NCBI GenBank assembly: GCA_027489035.1
Contig: JAIYAN010000008.1
Location: 1 to 64,000 of the forward strand
Reading direction: 5' to 3'
Origin: Chitinophagaceae bacterium
Lineage (GTDB): Bacteria; Bacteroidota; Bacteroidia; Chitinophagales; Chitinophagaceae
DNA: 64,000 nt
Positions 18,193 to 28,515 of this stretch are shown piece by piece. Each line of letters begins with the position of its first letter. Positions within the stretch are counted from its first letter, which is position 1. The notes below the pieces were generated by a model, which was not told where the DNA came from, searched no databases, and worked only from the letters and a program-made list of their open reading frames with translations. Both the position numbers and the translations under genes were made by a program.

Positions 18193-18783
18193 TCATTTCG
18201 TTTCATTCCAAGTTTTATACTCCGGATAAATTGCAGTTCTATCTTGAGGGATTTCATTTAGCGGTTCGCAAGGTTTCCACGACTCACGCATATCCATTGG
18301 AAGTTGTTGATAAAGTTTTGTGCCTTCTGTTTTCCAGGTTATCATTTCATCAGAAACCTCTTTAATTTTTTTGGCAGGATTACCTACAATCAAAGAACGG
18401 TTTTCAAAAATTGAGTCTGCCTTTATAAACGATAATGCACCAACGATACATTCGTCACCCAACTGCACATTGTCCATGATTACCGCATTCATACCTACCA
18501 AACAATTTTTACCAATCACCGCACCATGAATGATTGCACCATGTCCAATATGCGCGCCGGCTTTCAATAATACCGTTACACCCGGAAACATATGCACAGT
18601 GCAGTTTTCCTGAATATTACAACCATCCTCAATAATGATTTGTCCCCAATCGCCACGTAAAGCTGCACCCGGACCAACATAAACATCTTTGCCAATAATC
18701 ACATTTCCAGTTACGGTGGCTAATGGATGTACAAACGAACTTGGATCCACAACCGGTATCATATTTTTAAACTGATAAATCAT
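18193..18783 (-). CDS. paaY: PaaY-like left-handed beta-helix thioesterase
   Basis: 196 residues. Hexapeptide repeats run through the middle (VIIGKDVYVGPGAALRGD, then IGHGAIIHGAVIGKNCLVGMNAVI) with metal-ligand histidines of the gamma carbonic anhydrase-like fold. Its length and its place as the last gene of a paa operon point to PaaY, which hydrolyses ring-hydroxylated or dead-end CoA thioesters and protects phenylacetate degradation. It follows paaI with no gap. Confidence 0.85.
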   Translation of the reverse strand: MIYQFKNMIPVVDPSSFVHPLATVTGNVIIGKDVYVGPGAALRGDWGQIIIEDGCNIQENCTVHMFPGVTVLLKAGAHIGHGAIIHGAVIGKNCLVGMNAVIMDNVQLGDECIVGALSFIKADSIFENRSLIVGNPAKKIKEVSDEMITWKTEGTKLYQQLPMDMRESWKPCEPLNEIPQDRTAIYPEYKTWNETK

Positions 18784-19212
18784 TTATATCAAGGTTTTAT
18801 GCGTTCTAAAACAAGTGCCTTTAAACACAGCCACTTCGTGTTGATGCTGATTAAAGATTCGAATTTGATAAAGACCAGTTGATCGGCCATTGTGTATTTC
18901 AAATGCCTCTGCAATAAGTTCATCGCCCACATGCACAGGTTTTAAAAAATTGATAGATGTATCTAAAGCCACAGACAACACATTTCTATTGTTGCAGGCA
19001 AAAGCGAAAGCACTATCCGCAAATGAAAATGCCACACCACCGTGTACAATGCCAAAAGCATTGATCATTTCTGCCCGCACCAACATTTTTATTTTGCTAT
19101 ATCCTTCTTTAATCTCAATCACTTCAATGCCCAACCACTGACTAAACAAATCATGTTTCATCATGTGCGCTACCACATCATTTGCTTTTTTATCTTGTTC
19201 TGTTTGCATCAT
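18784..19212 (-). CDS. paaI: Hydroxyphenylacetyl-CoA thioesterase PaaI
   Basis: 142 residues with the hotdog fold typical of PaaI: INAFGIVHGGVAFSFADSAFAFA with the catalytic Asp region, then DTSINFLKPVHVGDEL. It removes CoA from stalled aromatic intermediates of the phenylacetate pathway. The stop and start codons overlap or abut those of paaG and paaY, so translation is probably coupled. Confidence 0.92.
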   Translation of the reverse strand: MMQTEQDKKANDVVAHMMKHDLFSQWLGIEVIEIKEGYSKIKMLVRAEMINAFGIVHGGVAFSFADSAFAFACNNRNVLSVALDTSINFLKPVHVGDELIAEAFEIHNGRSTGLYQIRIFNQHQHEVAVFKGTCFRTHKTLI

Positions 19213-19988
19213 TATTTTCCTTTAAATGTTGGGTTTCTTTTTTCTAAAAATGCAGCTACGCCTTCATTGTAATCTTCGGTGTGTGCTGCTTTGTATTGAA
19301 GCTTATCTTCATAATGTAATTGATCCATCAAATTATTTTGTAAAGAATTGTTCAACGCTTGTTTTGTATAAGCCAAAGCCATTGTAGGCATTTGAGCAAG
19401 TGATTCTGCTATTTTAATCGATTCTGTTTCAAAATTTTCAGCAGAAAAATATTTATAAATCATGCCCATTTTTTCAGCTTCTTCCGCAGACACTTTATCC
19501 GCCAACATCATGATGGCTGTTGCTTTTTGCATGCCAATTAATCGAGGTAAAAAATAAGTTCCGCCACAATCTGGTATCAATCCAATTTTTGAAAATGCTT
19601 GTACAAAACTTGCTTTATCACTGGCAATGACGATGTCGCAACAAATGGCAATATTGGCGCCAGCCCCAGCAGCTACGCCATTTACAGCGCATACTACAGG
19701 TTTACCTATTTTTCTAATTCTAGTGATGATGGGGTTGTAATGCTCTAATAATATTTTATCAAACGTAGCCGGATTTTCACCGGTTACCTCTCCTAAATCT
19801 TGACCAGCGCAAAAGGCCTTACCGCTTCCGGTTATGTACACACATCTAACCAATTCATTAGCTTCACATTCATCCAAAGCCGCTTGCATGCTAAATGCCA
19901 TCTCTCTATTAAAAGCGTTAAATTTTTCAGGACGATTTAACGTGATATAACCAACTCCGTTTTTAATTTCTAAAAGTATGAACGACAT
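19212..19988 (-). CDS. paaG: Ring-epoxide isomerase PaaG (enoyl-CoA hydratase family)
   Basis: 258 residues from the ATG at 19988 (MSFILLEIKNG), which matches the family N-terminus; the longer frame from 20093 runs into paaD and was rejected. Crotonase motifs are present: the CoA oxyanion-hole segment GSGKAFCAGQDL and AVNGVAAGAGANIAI. In this operon it should convert the 1,2-epoxide of phenylacetyl-CoA to the oxepin. It overlaps the start of paaI by one base. Confidence 0.9.
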   Translation of the reverse strand: MSFILLEIKNGVGYITLNRPEKFNAFNREMAFSMQAALDECEANELVRCVYITGSGKAFCAGQDLGEVTGENPATFDKILLEHYNPIITRIRKIGKPVVCAVNGVAAGAGANIAICCDIVIASDKASFVQAFSKIGLIPDCGGTYFLPRLIGMQKATAIMMLADKVSAEEAEKMGMIYKYFSAENFETESIKIAESLAQMPTMALAYTKQALNNSLQNNLMDQLHYEDKLQYKAAHTEDYNEGVAAFLEKRNPTFKGK

Positions 19989-20016
19989 GTTTAAAGTGTT
20001 TTGAAATTTATTAAAT

Positions 20017-20511
20017 TTAATGACATTTAAAATAATCAAAGGGTTCTTTACAATCCATGCATTGATGTAAAGCCTTACAAGCAGTTGAACCAAATTCGCT
20101 TAATAATTTTGTATGTGTAGATCCGCAATGTGGACAAGGAATGTTTTCATCTTCATCAAACAACAATTTATTCATTCGAGATGAAACGTTGATGGGTGGC
20201 GCGATGCCGTATTCATTTAATTTTTGCTTTCCAGATGCTGTCATCCAATCTGTTGTCCAAGCAGGAGATAAAGTGTAGGTGATTTTTACTTTTGTAAATC
20301 CCGCTTCAATCATTTTTAGTTTGATATCAAATGCAATGGCATCCATCGCCGGACAACCTGAATATGTTGGGGTGATGATGATTTCAATCTCATTGTCTTG
20401 CGTACAAATCAAGTCTCTAACTATTCCTAAATCCAGAATGGTAAGGACCGGAATTTCTGGATCGGTTACTTCTGCTAAAATTGAATAGATATGTTCTTTC
20501 GTGTTGTTCAA
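20017..20511 (-). CDS. paaD: Phenylacetyl-CoA epoxidase assembly protein PaaD
   Basis: 164 residues. The N-terminal MIP18/DUF59 domain carries DPEIPVLTILDLGIVRD and PTYSGCPAMD. The C-terminal zinc-ribbon pairs CPHCGS with CMDCKEPF. PaaD is needed for maturation of the epoxidase complex, probably its Fe-S part. It lies 12 bases behind paaC and 28 bases ahead of paaG. Confidence 0.93.
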   Translation of the reverse strand: MNNTKEHIYSILAEVTDPEIPVLTILDLGIVRDLICTQDNEIEIIITPTYSGCPAMDAIAFDIKLKMIEAGFTKVKITYTLSPAWTTDWMTASGKQKLNEYGIAPPINVSSRMNKLLFDEDENIPCPHCGSTHTKLLSEFGSTACKALHQCMDCKEPFDYFKCH

Positions 20512-20523
20512 AATGAAATTTGA

Positions 20524-21267
20524 TTACCATTCTGCACCGGGAAAATTCCGTTGCAAGGATTGCATTTCGGGAAGTATGAAACCTAAATGTTCTGTATGTA
20601 CGCCAGTTTTACCGCCCGTTTGCATAAATGTATTTTCAGGGATAGAAAGGGTAGCTTCATCAAAAATAGATTTTACTTTTTCTAACCAATCATTTTTTAA
20701 AGCAGCAACATCAATGATTTCATATTCCGCAGCAATAAAAAATTCGCCGGTATATTGCCACAAATATTCAATGGCATTTTTCATGCGTTGATTACTTTCG
20801 TCAGTACCATCGCCCAATCTAATCACCCATTCACTGCTCCATTTTACGTGATAGTTGGTTTCTTTAATCGACTTTGCAGCAATAGCGGCTATTTGGTTAT
20901 CGCTACTTTTAATCATTTCCTGATACATCAATTGTTGAAAGCTGCTGAAGAAAAATTGACGAAGTATGGTTTGAGCCCAATCACCGTTTGGCAATTCGCA
21001 AATCAACAAGTTTTTGAAATCTCTTTCAGTTCTTAAAAACGCAAGCGTATCTTCTGTTTCGTTTTTATTGTCTGCTTCATTAATAAGCAATGCCGCATAT
21101 TGATAAAAGTTTCTCGCTTGACCAATCAAATCCAATGTAATATTCGTGATGGCGATATCTTGTTCAAGTATTGGCCCATGTGCGCACCATGCTGCATTTC
21201 GCTGTCCCAATATCAATACAGTATCAGCAATATGTAAAACCCCGTTAATTAAATTTTCATTTTTCAT
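20524..21267 (-). CDS. paaC: Phenylacetyl-CoA epoxidase structural subunit PaaC
   Basis: 247 residues, mainly helical, with the ferritin-like PaaC signature (ADTVLILGQRNAAWCAHGP, LDLIGQARNFYQYAALL, ETNYHVKWSSEWVIRLGDGT). PaaC pairs with the catalytic PaaA subunit but lacks a working diiron centre in characterised systems. It lies in order between paaB and paaD. Confidence 0.94.
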   Translation of the reverse strand: MKNENLINGVLHIADTVLILGQRNAAWCAHGPILEQDIAITNITLDLIGQARNFYQYAALLINEADNKNETEDTLAFLRTERDFKNLLICELPNGDWAQTILRQFFFSSFQQLMYQEMIKSSDNQIAAIAAKSIKETNYHVKWSSEWVIRLGDGTDESNQRMKNAIEYLWQYTGEFFIAAEYEIIDVAALKNDWLEKVKSIFDEATLSIPENTFMQTGGKTGVHTEHLGFILPEMQSLQRNFPGAEW

Positions 21268-21290
21268 TTTTCATTTTTTTATGCGCAATA

Positions 21291-21659
21291 CTACATGTGT
21301 TTCAATTCATCAGGCAAATCATAAAATGTAGGATGACGATAAATTTTATCTGATGCAGGTTCGTAAAACATTTCAGCATCATCTGGATTACTTGCATGTA
21401 CGTGTTTGCTTTCAACTACCCAAATGCTAACGCCTTCTTGTCTGCGTGTGTACACATCTCTTGCATTTTCAACCGCCATTTGCGCATCAGCAGCACGTAA
21501 ACTTCCAGCATGTTTATGGTCAAGCCCTTGCTTGCTTCTGATAAAAACTTCCCATAAAGGCCAACTTAGTTCTCCAGAACTTTTTTCTGTATTGCCCGTT
21601 CCGCCTGTATTTTCTTCAGGTATATCGCCGTAATAAAACTTCTTAATTTGAATATTCAT
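21291..21659 (-). CDS. paaB: Phenylacetyl-CoA epoxidase subunit PaaB
   Basis: 122 residues. The family core is WEVFIRSKQGLDHKHAGSLRA and DVYTRRQEGVSIWVV. PaaB bridges PaaAC heterodimers in the epoxidase. This copy has an N-terminal extension (about 25 residues, TGGTGNTEKSS) compared with the usual shorter protein. Confidence 0.93.
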   Translation of the reverse strand: MNIQIKKFYYGDIPEENTGGTGNTEKSSGELSWPLWEVFIRSKQGLDHKHAGSLRAADAQMAVENARDVYTRRQEGVSIWVVESKHVHASNPDDAEMFYEPASDKIYRHPTFYDLPDELKHM

Positions 21660-21687
21660 TGGTAAAATATTTAATTGTAAAAAACAA

Positions 21688-22635
21688 TTATGCTGCTTTT
21701 GTTTTCAATCTATTTTTTCTTTTTTCCGCATAAGCCAAAGCTGCTGCTCTAACCCAAGCGCCTTCATCATGTGCTTTATTTCTAGCGGCCAAGCGTTGTT
21801 TGTTGCATGGGCCGTTTCCTTTTACCACATTCCAAAATTCTTCCCAATTGATTTCGCCAAAATCATAATGCTTTCTTTCTTCATTCCATTTTAAATTGGG
21901 ATCAGGCAATGTCATGCCCAATAATTTAACTTGCTCTACAATCATATCTACAAACTGCTGGCGAAGCTCATCATTTGTTTTTCTTTTTATTTTCCATTTA
22001 ATGCTTTGATCACTGTTGGTGCTTTCGCTGTCTTTTGGACCAAACATCATTAAACTTGGCCACCACCATCTGTTGATCGCATCCTGACACATATCGCGCT
22101 GCGCTTGCGTTCCTTTGCTCAACACCAATAAAGATTCAAAACCCTGACGTTGGTGAAAGCTTTCTTCTTTGCAAATACGCACCATTGCTCGTGCATAAGG
22201 ACCATAAGAAGTTCTGCAAAGCATCACTTGATTTAAAATAGCAGCACCATCAACCAACCAACCTACAGCACCCATATCGGCCCAAGTTAATGTTGGATAA
22301 TTAAAAATTGAAGAGTATTTGGCTTTACCACTATTCAAATCTTCCACCATTTGATCTCTACTTGTGCCTAAAGTTTCGGCAGCAGAATATAAATACAATC
22401 CATGCCCAGCTTCATCTTGAACCTTTGCAATTAGGATGGCTTTACGTTTTAATGATGGAGCACGACTGATCCAATTGCCTTCTGGCAACATACCCACGAT
22501 TTCGCTATGCGCATGCTGACTAATCTGACGCAGATTGGTTTTACGATAAGCTTCAGGCATCCAATCCTTTGGCTCAATCTTAATTTCGGCATCAATTTTA
22601 TCTTGAAAAGCTTTTTCTAAATCAATTACAGACAT
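21688..22635 (-). CDS. paaA: Phenylacetyl-CoA epoxidase catalytic subunit PaaA
   Basis: 315 residues. Diiron ligand motifs are visible: [12 protein letters not shown], then [13 protein letters not shown], and [12 protein letters not shown]. PaaA adds one oxygen atom to the aromatic ring of phenylacetyl-CoA. It is the first gene of the seven-gene paa run. The reductase PaaE, ligase PaaK and PaaZ are not in the window and must lie elsewhere. Confidence 0.96.
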   Translation of the reverse strand: MSVIDLEKAFQDKIDAEIKIEPKDWMPEAYRKTNLRQISQHAHSEIVGMLPEGNWISRAPSLKRKAILIAKVQDEAGHGLYLYSAAETLGTSRDQMVEDLNSGKAKYSSIFNYPTLTWADMGAVGWLVDGAAILNQVMLCRTSYGPYARAMVRICKEESFHQRQGFESLLVLSKGTQAQRDMCQDAINRWWWPSLMMFGPKDSESTNSDQSIKWKIKRKTNDELRQQFVDMIVEQVKLLGMTLPDPNLKWNEERKHYDFGEINWEEFWNVVKGNGPCNKQRLAARNKAHDEGAWVRAAALAYAEKRKNRLKTKAA

Positions 22636-22719
22636 AGGTAAAAATGTTTTTATGCCTTAAAATTACTAGAATTAAATTAAAAAACTAACAATTGTTAGTA
22701 TAATTTATCAAAAGTTAAA

Positions 22720-23877
22720 TTATTTATTGAAATAAGTAACCAATCTTTCAACAGCAGCATCTAATGTGGCTTCTTTTTTAGCAAAGCAAAAGCGAAGTAC
22801 TTTATTGTCAATAGGGGTTTTATAAAAAGCTGAAACCGGGATAGAGGCAACGCCTGCTTCTTGAGTAAGTTTGATGGCGAAATCAGATTCAGATTCGTCT
22901 GAAATATTTTTGTAGCTATATAATTGGAAGTAACTTCCAAAAGATGGAAGCGGTTCAAAAGGCGTTTGTTTCATCAAGTTGGCAAAATAATCGCGCTTAT
23001 TTTGTAAAAACTTGCCCAAGTTTAAATAGTGCTCTTTTTCAAGCATAAAATCTGCTATTGCATATTGCATGGGAGCATTGCAGGTAAATACATTGAACTG
23101 ATGTACTTTCCGGAATTCTTTCATTAAAGCTTCTGGCGCAATGCAGTAGCCCATTTTCCATCCGGTGCAATGGTACACTTTACCAAACGAAAAGCAAACA
23201 AATGTTCTTGAAAATAATTCTGGATATTTTAAAGCGGAGCAATGTTCTTTCTCTTCAAAAATTAAGTGTTCGTATACCTCATCGCTGATGATAAAAATGT
23301 TGGTATTGGATACGATTTCAGTAAGCTCAATCATATCCTCATGTGTAAGCAAGCTGCCACTTGGGTTGTGCGGCGTATTGATGATTATTGCTTTCGTTTT
23401 TGGCGAAATTTTCTCTCTTACTTTATCCCAGTTGATTTTATAATCTGGATAATCTAAAGCAATGGGAACAGCAATAGCACCATTGATTTCAATATTTGGA
23501 ATATAAGAATCGTAAGCCGGTTCAAATAAAATCACTTCATCACCCTGTTGAAGAATTGTTGTGAATGCAGTGTAAATGGCATAGGTTCCACCTGGAGTTA
23601 CTGTAATTTCGGTTTCGGGATTTATTTTAGATTGATAGGCCTCGTTTACTTTTTCGGCTATGCGTTCCCGCAATAAAGGTAGACCACACATGTGCACGTA
23701 TTGGTTTTGCCCTTTATTCATCGCTTCGTTAACAAGCTGCGTCAACTTTTCATCCATTGGAAAATCAGGAAAACCTTGGCCTAAATTGATGGCATTGTGT
23801 TTTACCGCAAGTGCGCTCATCACTGTAAAAATGGTTGTGCCTACATTGGGCAATTTACTTTGAATGGATAAGTTCAC
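22720..23877 (-). CDS. Methionine aminotransferase (YbdL type), PLP-dependent
   Basis: 385 residues, class I/II aminotransferase. NLGQGFPDFP, NTPHNPSGS, ISDEVYEHL and the PLP lysine in FGKVYHCTGWKMGY are all present. The YHCTGWK pattern is typical of methionine-preferring YbdL/kynurenine aminotransferase-like enzymes. It follows a separate transcription gap after paaA and precedes no related pathway gene. Confidence 0.87.
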   Translation of the reverse strand: MNLSIQSKLPNVGTTIFTVMSALAVKHNAINLGQGFPDFPMDEKLTQLVNEAMNKGQNQYVHMCGLPLLRERIAEKVNEAYQSKINPETEITVTPGGTYAIYTAFTTILQQGDEVILFEPAYDSYIPNIEINGAIAVPIALDYPDYKINWDKVREKISPKTKAIIINTPHNPSGSLLTHEDMIELTEIVSNTNIFIISDEVYEHLIFEEKEHCSALKYPELFSRTFVCFSFGKVYHCTGWKMGYCIAPEALMKEFRKVHQFNVFTCNAPMQYAIADFMLEKEHYLNLGKFLQNKRDYFANLMKQTPFEPLPSFGSYFQLYSYKNISDESESDFAIKLTQEAGVASIPVSAFYKTPIDNKVLRFCFAKKEATLDAAVERLVTYFNK

Positions 23878-23894
23878 TTGAAATATTTTGTGGG

Positions 23895-24977
23895 TTAAAT
23901 ATATTTTTCGCCTTTGTTTCTTTTTACCTCAGCCACATATTCTTTAATCTCCTGCTCTTTATCTTTTTTGCAAATCAATAAAACATCTTTGGTATCTACC
24001 ACAATAAAATCTTCGAGTCCTTGTAATAGAACGAGTTTTTTATTATCGGCATGAACCATATTTTTAGTTGCATCAATAATCATCACATTGTTTCCAGCCA
24101 CTGCATTTTCTAAATAATCTTTTTCAATGGTGTCGTAAGCGCTAGCCCATGTACCTAAATCGCTCCAGCCAAATGAAGCTGGTATTACATATACGTTATC
24201 AGCTTTTTCCATAATTCCGTAATCAATAGAAATGTTCACGCATTGCGGGTAAATTCTATCGATAGCATTTCCTTCATCCTCGGTATTGAAACTTTCTAAT
24301 TCATTGGAAAACAACTCATGTAATTCTGGTAAAAATGTTTCAAATGCTTTTATAATATTTTTTATTTGCCAAACGAATATACCTGCGTTCCATAAAAAAT
24401 CGCCACTAGCCACAAAGGTTTTAGCCAAATCTCTATCTGGTTTTTCGGTAAAAGTTTTTACTTTATACACGTTTTCGCTTACAGCCAATTGTTCAAATTG
24501 AATGTAGCCATATCCAGTATTTGGATTGGTTGGCGTTATGCCTAGAGTTAATAATGCTTTGATGTTAGCAGTAAATTCTAACGCAGACAAACAAGTTTGT
24601 TGAAACTTTTCTGATTCTAAAATCAAATGATCTGCAGGCGCACAAATTAAATTGGCTTCTGGGTTTAATTGTGATAATTTATACGAAATATACGCCACGC
24701 AAGGCGCTGTATTTTTCCGAGAAGGTTCGCACAAAATATTGTCGGGATTTAATAAAGGCAATTGTTCCATCACAATTTCCTTGTACGTATCTGAAGTAAC
24801 AATATAAATATTTTCAACCGGTATAAAAGCAGCAAATCGATCAAACGTAGATTGAATAAGGGTTTTGCCTGTATTTAAAATATCTAAAAATTGTTTCGGG
24901 AAATTTGTTCTGCTCATTGGCCAAAAACGGCTTCCAATTCCACCAGCCATAATGGCCACGTAATTATTCTTGTTCAT
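23895..24977 (-). CDS. manC: Mannose-1-phosphate guanylyltransferase
   Basis: 360 residues, monofunctional size. The nucleotidyltransferase signature GGIGSRFWPMSRTNFPKQFL is at the N-terminus, and the FTEKPD and WNAGIFVW motifs follow in order. It makes GDP-mannose from mannose-1-phosphate and GTP for surface glycans. It lies 10 bases behind kdsD, so both belong to one envelope-sugar transcript. Confidence 0.92.
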   Translation of the reverse strand: MNKNNYVAIMAGGIGSRFWPMSRTNFPKQFLDILNTGKTLIQSTFDRFAAFIPVENIYIVTSDTYKEIVMEQLPLLNPDNILCEPSRKNTAPCVAYISYKLSQLNPEANLICAPADHLILESEKFQQTCLSALEFTANIKALLTLGITPTNPNTGYGYIQFEQLAVSENVYKVKTFTEKPDRDLAKTFVASGDFLWNAGIFVWQIKNIIKAFETFLPELHELFSNELESFNTEDEGNAIDRIYPQCVNISIDYGIMEKADNVYVIPASFGWSDLGTWASAYDTIEKDYLENAVAGNNVMIIDATKNMVHADNKKLVLLQGLEDFIVVDTKDVLLICKKDKEQEIKEYVAEVKRNKGEKYI

Positions 24978-24987
24978 AAAATTTACT

Positions 24988-25950
24988 TTAGATAATTCCT
25001 TCTCTGATTAAATCTTGAATGTGAATGATGCCAATAAATGCATTTTTATCAGAAACAATCAGTTGGTTAATATTATTATTACGCATGATTTCAAGTGCTT
25101 CTGCAGCAAGTGCTTCGGAAGAAATCTGCTTCGGATTGGGGCTCATAATATCAGAAGCAATTATTGTGTTTAAATCATCATATTTTTCAAGCATTCTTCT
25201 AATATCGCCATCGGTAACAATACCTGCAATTTGTTGTGCCTCATTAATTATGGCAACTGCACCCAGTCTGTTTTTAGTTATTTGAATGATGATTTCTTTA
25301 ATGGAAGAAGAAGTTGAAGCAATTGGCTTTTGTGTAGAAATCAAATCTGACACCTTTAGGTATAATTTTTTTCCTAAATTTCCCCCTGGGTGAAAACGTG
25401 CAAAATCCTGACTTTTGAATCCTTTTAATTCCATTAGGCAAATGGCAAGTGCATCACCCATGACCATTTGTGCTGTGGTACTTGTCGTTGGGGCAAGATT
25501 ATTGGGACAAGCTTCAAATTCAACAGTTGTATTTAAATAATAGTGGCAATTTTTCGCTAAAAAAGAATCTACATTGCCGCCCATTCCAATTAATTTGTTC
25601 CCAAATCCTTTTAGAAATGGTACAAGGACTTTTATTTCCGGGCTTTCGCCGCTTTTGCTAATTATTAAAATGATGTCTTGAGATTGTACCATGCCTAGAT
25701 CACCGTGTATCGCATCTGCAGCATGCATAAACAAAGCCGGTGTACCCGTGCTGTTTAAAGTAGCCACAATTTTTTGAGCTATGATGGCGCTTTTACCGAT
25801 ACCAGTAACTACTAAACGGCCTTCGCTTTTCACTATCAATTCAACAGTGCATTTAAAATCTTCATTTATAAATGCTTGTAAATCTGATACCGATTTGGCT
25901 TGAAGCTGAATGGTTTTTAAACCAGTTGATATGATATTATCTAAGTTCAT
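24988..25950 (-). CDS. kdsD: Arabinose-5-phosphate isomerase, KpsF/GutQ family
   Basis: 320 residues. The N-terminal SIS domain (VVTGIGKSAIIAQKI, ISKSGESPEI, LAPTTSTTAQMVMGD) is followed by a CBS pair in which the first repeat includes VTDGDIRRML. It converts ribulose-5-phosphate to arabinose-5-phosphate for Kdo and LPS. It is divergent from recQ. Confidence 0.93.
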   Translation of the reverse strand: MNLDNIISTGLKTIQLQAKSVSDLQAFINEDFKCTVELIVKSEGRLVVTGIGKSAIIAQKIVATLNSTGTPALFMHAADAIHGDLGMVQSQDIILIISKSGESPEIKVLVPFLKGFGNKLIGMGGNVDSFLAKNCHYYLNTTVEFEACPNNLAPTTSTTAQMVMGDALAICLMELKGFKSQDFARFHPGGNLGKKLYLKVSDLISTQKPIASTSSSIKEIIIQITKNRLGAVAIINEAQQIAGIVTDGDIRRMLEKYDDLNTIIASDIMSPNPKQISSEALAAEALEIMRNNNINQLIVSDKNAFIGIIHIQDLIREGII

Positions 25951-26117
25951 AAATTAATCCGCAAACCTAATTCAAATAATGCAAAATGCAAAGAAATTGA
26001 AAATCCAATATATCCAATATTAACATCAATTGGGATTGCATTTGCAGAAGTTTTATATTAACTTCGTAAACCTTTAAGAAAAGCTTATTAAAAAAATGGC
26101 TGCTTGAAGAAATCGTT

Positions 26118-28379
26118 ATGGCAACTCAAAAAAAAGAAAAATCCACAAGTAAAAAAAAACCAACTCCCGAAACAAATAAAAGTTCTACTTCTTTAACAAA
26201 TAGTCTTCAGGAGCATTTTGGTTTTGACGAATTTAAAGGGCCGCAAGAAAAAATAATTCAAGCTGTATTGGACGGTAAAGATGTATTTGTAATCATGCCA
26301 ACAGGCGGCGGAAAGAGTTTGTGTTATCAATTGCCAGCCATGATGAAAGAGGGTGTTGCTATTGTTGTTTCACCATTGATTGCGTTAATGAAGAATCAAG
26401 TGGATTTGGTTAGAAGTTATAGCAGTATTGATAATGTGGCGCATTTTTTAAACAGCACATTAAATAAAGGACAACAGAAGATTGTAAAAGATGATTTGAC
26501 ATCAGGTAAAACGAAGATGTTATATGTGGCTCCCGAAACGATGACCAAAGAAGAAAACATCACTTTTTTTAAATCTATAAATGTTTCTTTTTTTGCAGTA
26601 GATGAAGCGCATTGTATTTCGGAATGGGGACATGATTTCAGACCAGAATATCGCCGATTGAGAGAAATGATGGAGCAAATAAATCCAGATGTTCCAGTAA
26701 TTGCATTGACAGCTACAGCAACGCCAAAAGTAAAAAGCGACATCATTAAAAACTTGGGATTAAAAGATGCAGAAGTGTTTGTATCATCTTTTAATCGCCC
26801 CAATTTATACTACGAAATTCAACCTAAAATAAATGTAGAGCAAACGAATAAAAGCATAGTTCGATTTATTCAGCAGCATAAAAATAAAAGCGGTATTATT
26901 TATACCCTGAATAGAAAAACTACAGAAGACTTGGCAAATATGCTTATGGCCAATGGCATAAAAGCGGTTGCCTATCATGCAGGGTTAGACGCTAAGTTGA
27001 GGGCTAAACGACAAGATGAATTTTTAGGAGAAGAAGTAGATGTAATCGTTGCTACGATTGCATTTGGCATGGGTATCGATAAACCCGATGTTCGATTTGT
27101 AATTCATTATAATATTCCAAAATCAATTGAAAATTATTACCAGGAAACAGGAAGAGCAGGAAGAGATGGTATGGAAGGGAAGTGCATTTTGTATTATTCG
27201 CATAAAGATATTTCTAAGCTTGAGCAATTGATGAAAGACAAGCCATTAAGTGAGAGAGAAGTTGGCGCACAATTGATCAATGAAACCTTGTCGTATGCCG
27301 AGAGTAGTATTTGCAGAAGAAAAACATTGCTTTATTATTTTGGGGAAGAATTTGATGATAGCAAGAGTTGTGGTCAATGTGATAACTGTTTAAATCCTAA
27401 AGAAAAAATAGAAGCTAAATCTGAAGCGGTAACGGTATTAAAAGCAGTAAAAGCTTTGGGTGAACATTTTACCATAGATTATCTGGTATTGATCTTAACC
27501 GGAAAATCTACAAAGCAAGTGCAGATGTACCGTCATGAAGCGCTTGACGTATTTGGAAGCGGCAGCAATCAAGAGGTGCATTATTGGAATAGCTTAATCA
27601 GACAAATGTTGTTAAATGGTTTGTTGGAAAAGGATATTGTAGAATATGGTGTATTAAAAATAACAGCAAAAGGAACGGCTTTCATGAAAAAGCCAACATC
27701 GTTTATGATTGCTTTAAACAATTTGTTTGAAGAAGCCAATGCTGATGAAGATGAAGCCGTAGCTGCAATATCTAGTACAGGTGCAACAGATGAAAAATTA
27801 TTGAATGCGCTAAAAGAATTGAGGAAAAAAGTATCCAAAGAAAAGAACTTACCTCCTTTTGTAATTTTCTTAGAAAGCTCGCTTGAAGATATGGCTACGA
27901 TGTATCCAACAACTATGGAAGAGTTGGAAAAGATAAGTGGCGTGAGCAAAGGGAAGGCAATGCGTTATGGTAAGCCATTTATAGAAATGATTGATGCGTA
28001 TGTAGAAGAAAATGACATCATTAAGCCAGATGATTTTGTGATGAAGAGTGTGTTGAATAAAAACAACAACAAGATCTTCATCATTCAAAATGTAGATAAG
28101 AAGATTCCGTTGGAGATGATCGCAAAGAATAAAGATTTGCGTATCGATGAATTGTTGGAGGAGATGGAAACGATTGTAGCCAGTGGCACCAAGTTGAATT
28201 TGAATTATGCGATCAATGATATGGTGGATGAGTATGAGCAAGAAGAGATTATAGATTATTTTAAAAGTTGCGATACCTCATCATTACAAATCGCACAAGA
28301 GGAATTGGCGGATAGTAATTTTAACTGGGAGCAGTTAAAGATTATGCGGATTAAATTTTTATGTGAATACGGGAATTAA
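26118..28379 (+). CDS. recQ: ATP-dependent DNA helicase RecQ
   Basis: 753 residues. Walker A TGGGKS, the DEAH box in DEAHCISEWGHDFRPEYR and the ETGRAGRDGM motif define the SF2 core. The RQC zinc site (CRRK, then CGQCDNC), a winged helix and an HRDC domain follow (LKELRKKVSKEKNLPPF, TMEELEKISGVSKGK). A further 130-residue extension follows HRDC, as in many Bacteroidota RecQ. The first 30 residues are Lys/Ser/Thr-rich and low in complexity. Confidence 0.95.
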   Translation: MATQKKEKSTSKKKPTPETNKSSTSLTNSLQEHFGFDEFKGPQEKIIQAVLDGKDVFVIMPTGGGKSLCYQLPAMMKEGVAIVVSPLIALMKNQVDLVRSYSSIDNVAHFLNSTLNKGQQKIVKDDLTSGKTKMLYVAPETMTKEENITFFKSINVSFFAVDEAHCISEWGHDFRPEYRRLREMMEQINPDVPVIALTATATPKVKSDIIKNLGLKDAEVFVSSFNRPNLYYEIQPKINVEQTNKSIVRFIQQHKNKSGIIYTLNRKTTEDLANMLMANGIKAVAYHAGLDAKLRAKRQDEFLGEEVDVIVATIAFGMGIDKPDVRFVIHYNIPKSIENYYQETGRAGRDGMEGKCILYYSHKDISKLEQLMKDKPLSEREVGAQLINETLSYAESSICRRKTLLYYFGEEFDDSKSCGQCDNCLNPKEKIEAKSEAVTVLKAVKALGEHFTIDYLVLILTGKSTKQVQMYRHEALDVFGSGSNQEVHYWNSLIRQMLLNGLLEKDIVEYGVLKITAKGTAFMKKPTSFMIALNNLFEEANADEDEAVAAISSTGATDEKLLNALKELRKKVSKEKNLPPFVIFLESSLEDMATMYPTTMEELEKISGVSKGKAMRYGKPFIEMIDAYVEENDIIKPDDFVMKSVLNKNNNKIFIIQNVDKKIPLEMIAKNKDLRIDELLEEMETIVASGTKLNLNYAINDMVDEYEQEEIIDYFKSCDTSSLQIAQEELADSNFNWEQLKIMRIKFLCEYGN

Positions 28380-28466
28380 GGCCTTCTATTTATAGCAGCA
28401 ACATTTTGAGAAAAAAATTAATCGAAATAAATTTTAATAGTATTCAGAATTTAATGCAAAAACCCT

Positions 28467-28474
28467 TATTTTTG
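28467..28474 (+). promoter_or_regulatory. Promoter of tRNA-Phe
   Basis: TATTTTTG fits the Bacteroidota TAnnTTTG element and lies 42 bases ahead of the mature tRNA 5' end. Confidence 0.5.
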
Positions 28475-28515
28475 CCATCCCGAAAGGGAAAAGCTAACCA
28501 TAGCTCAAATGGTAA

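Noticed and set aside
19989-20093. Longer N-terminus for the paaG product
   Set aside because: The added 35 residues overlap paaD and have no family match; the ATG at 19988 starts at the conserved position.
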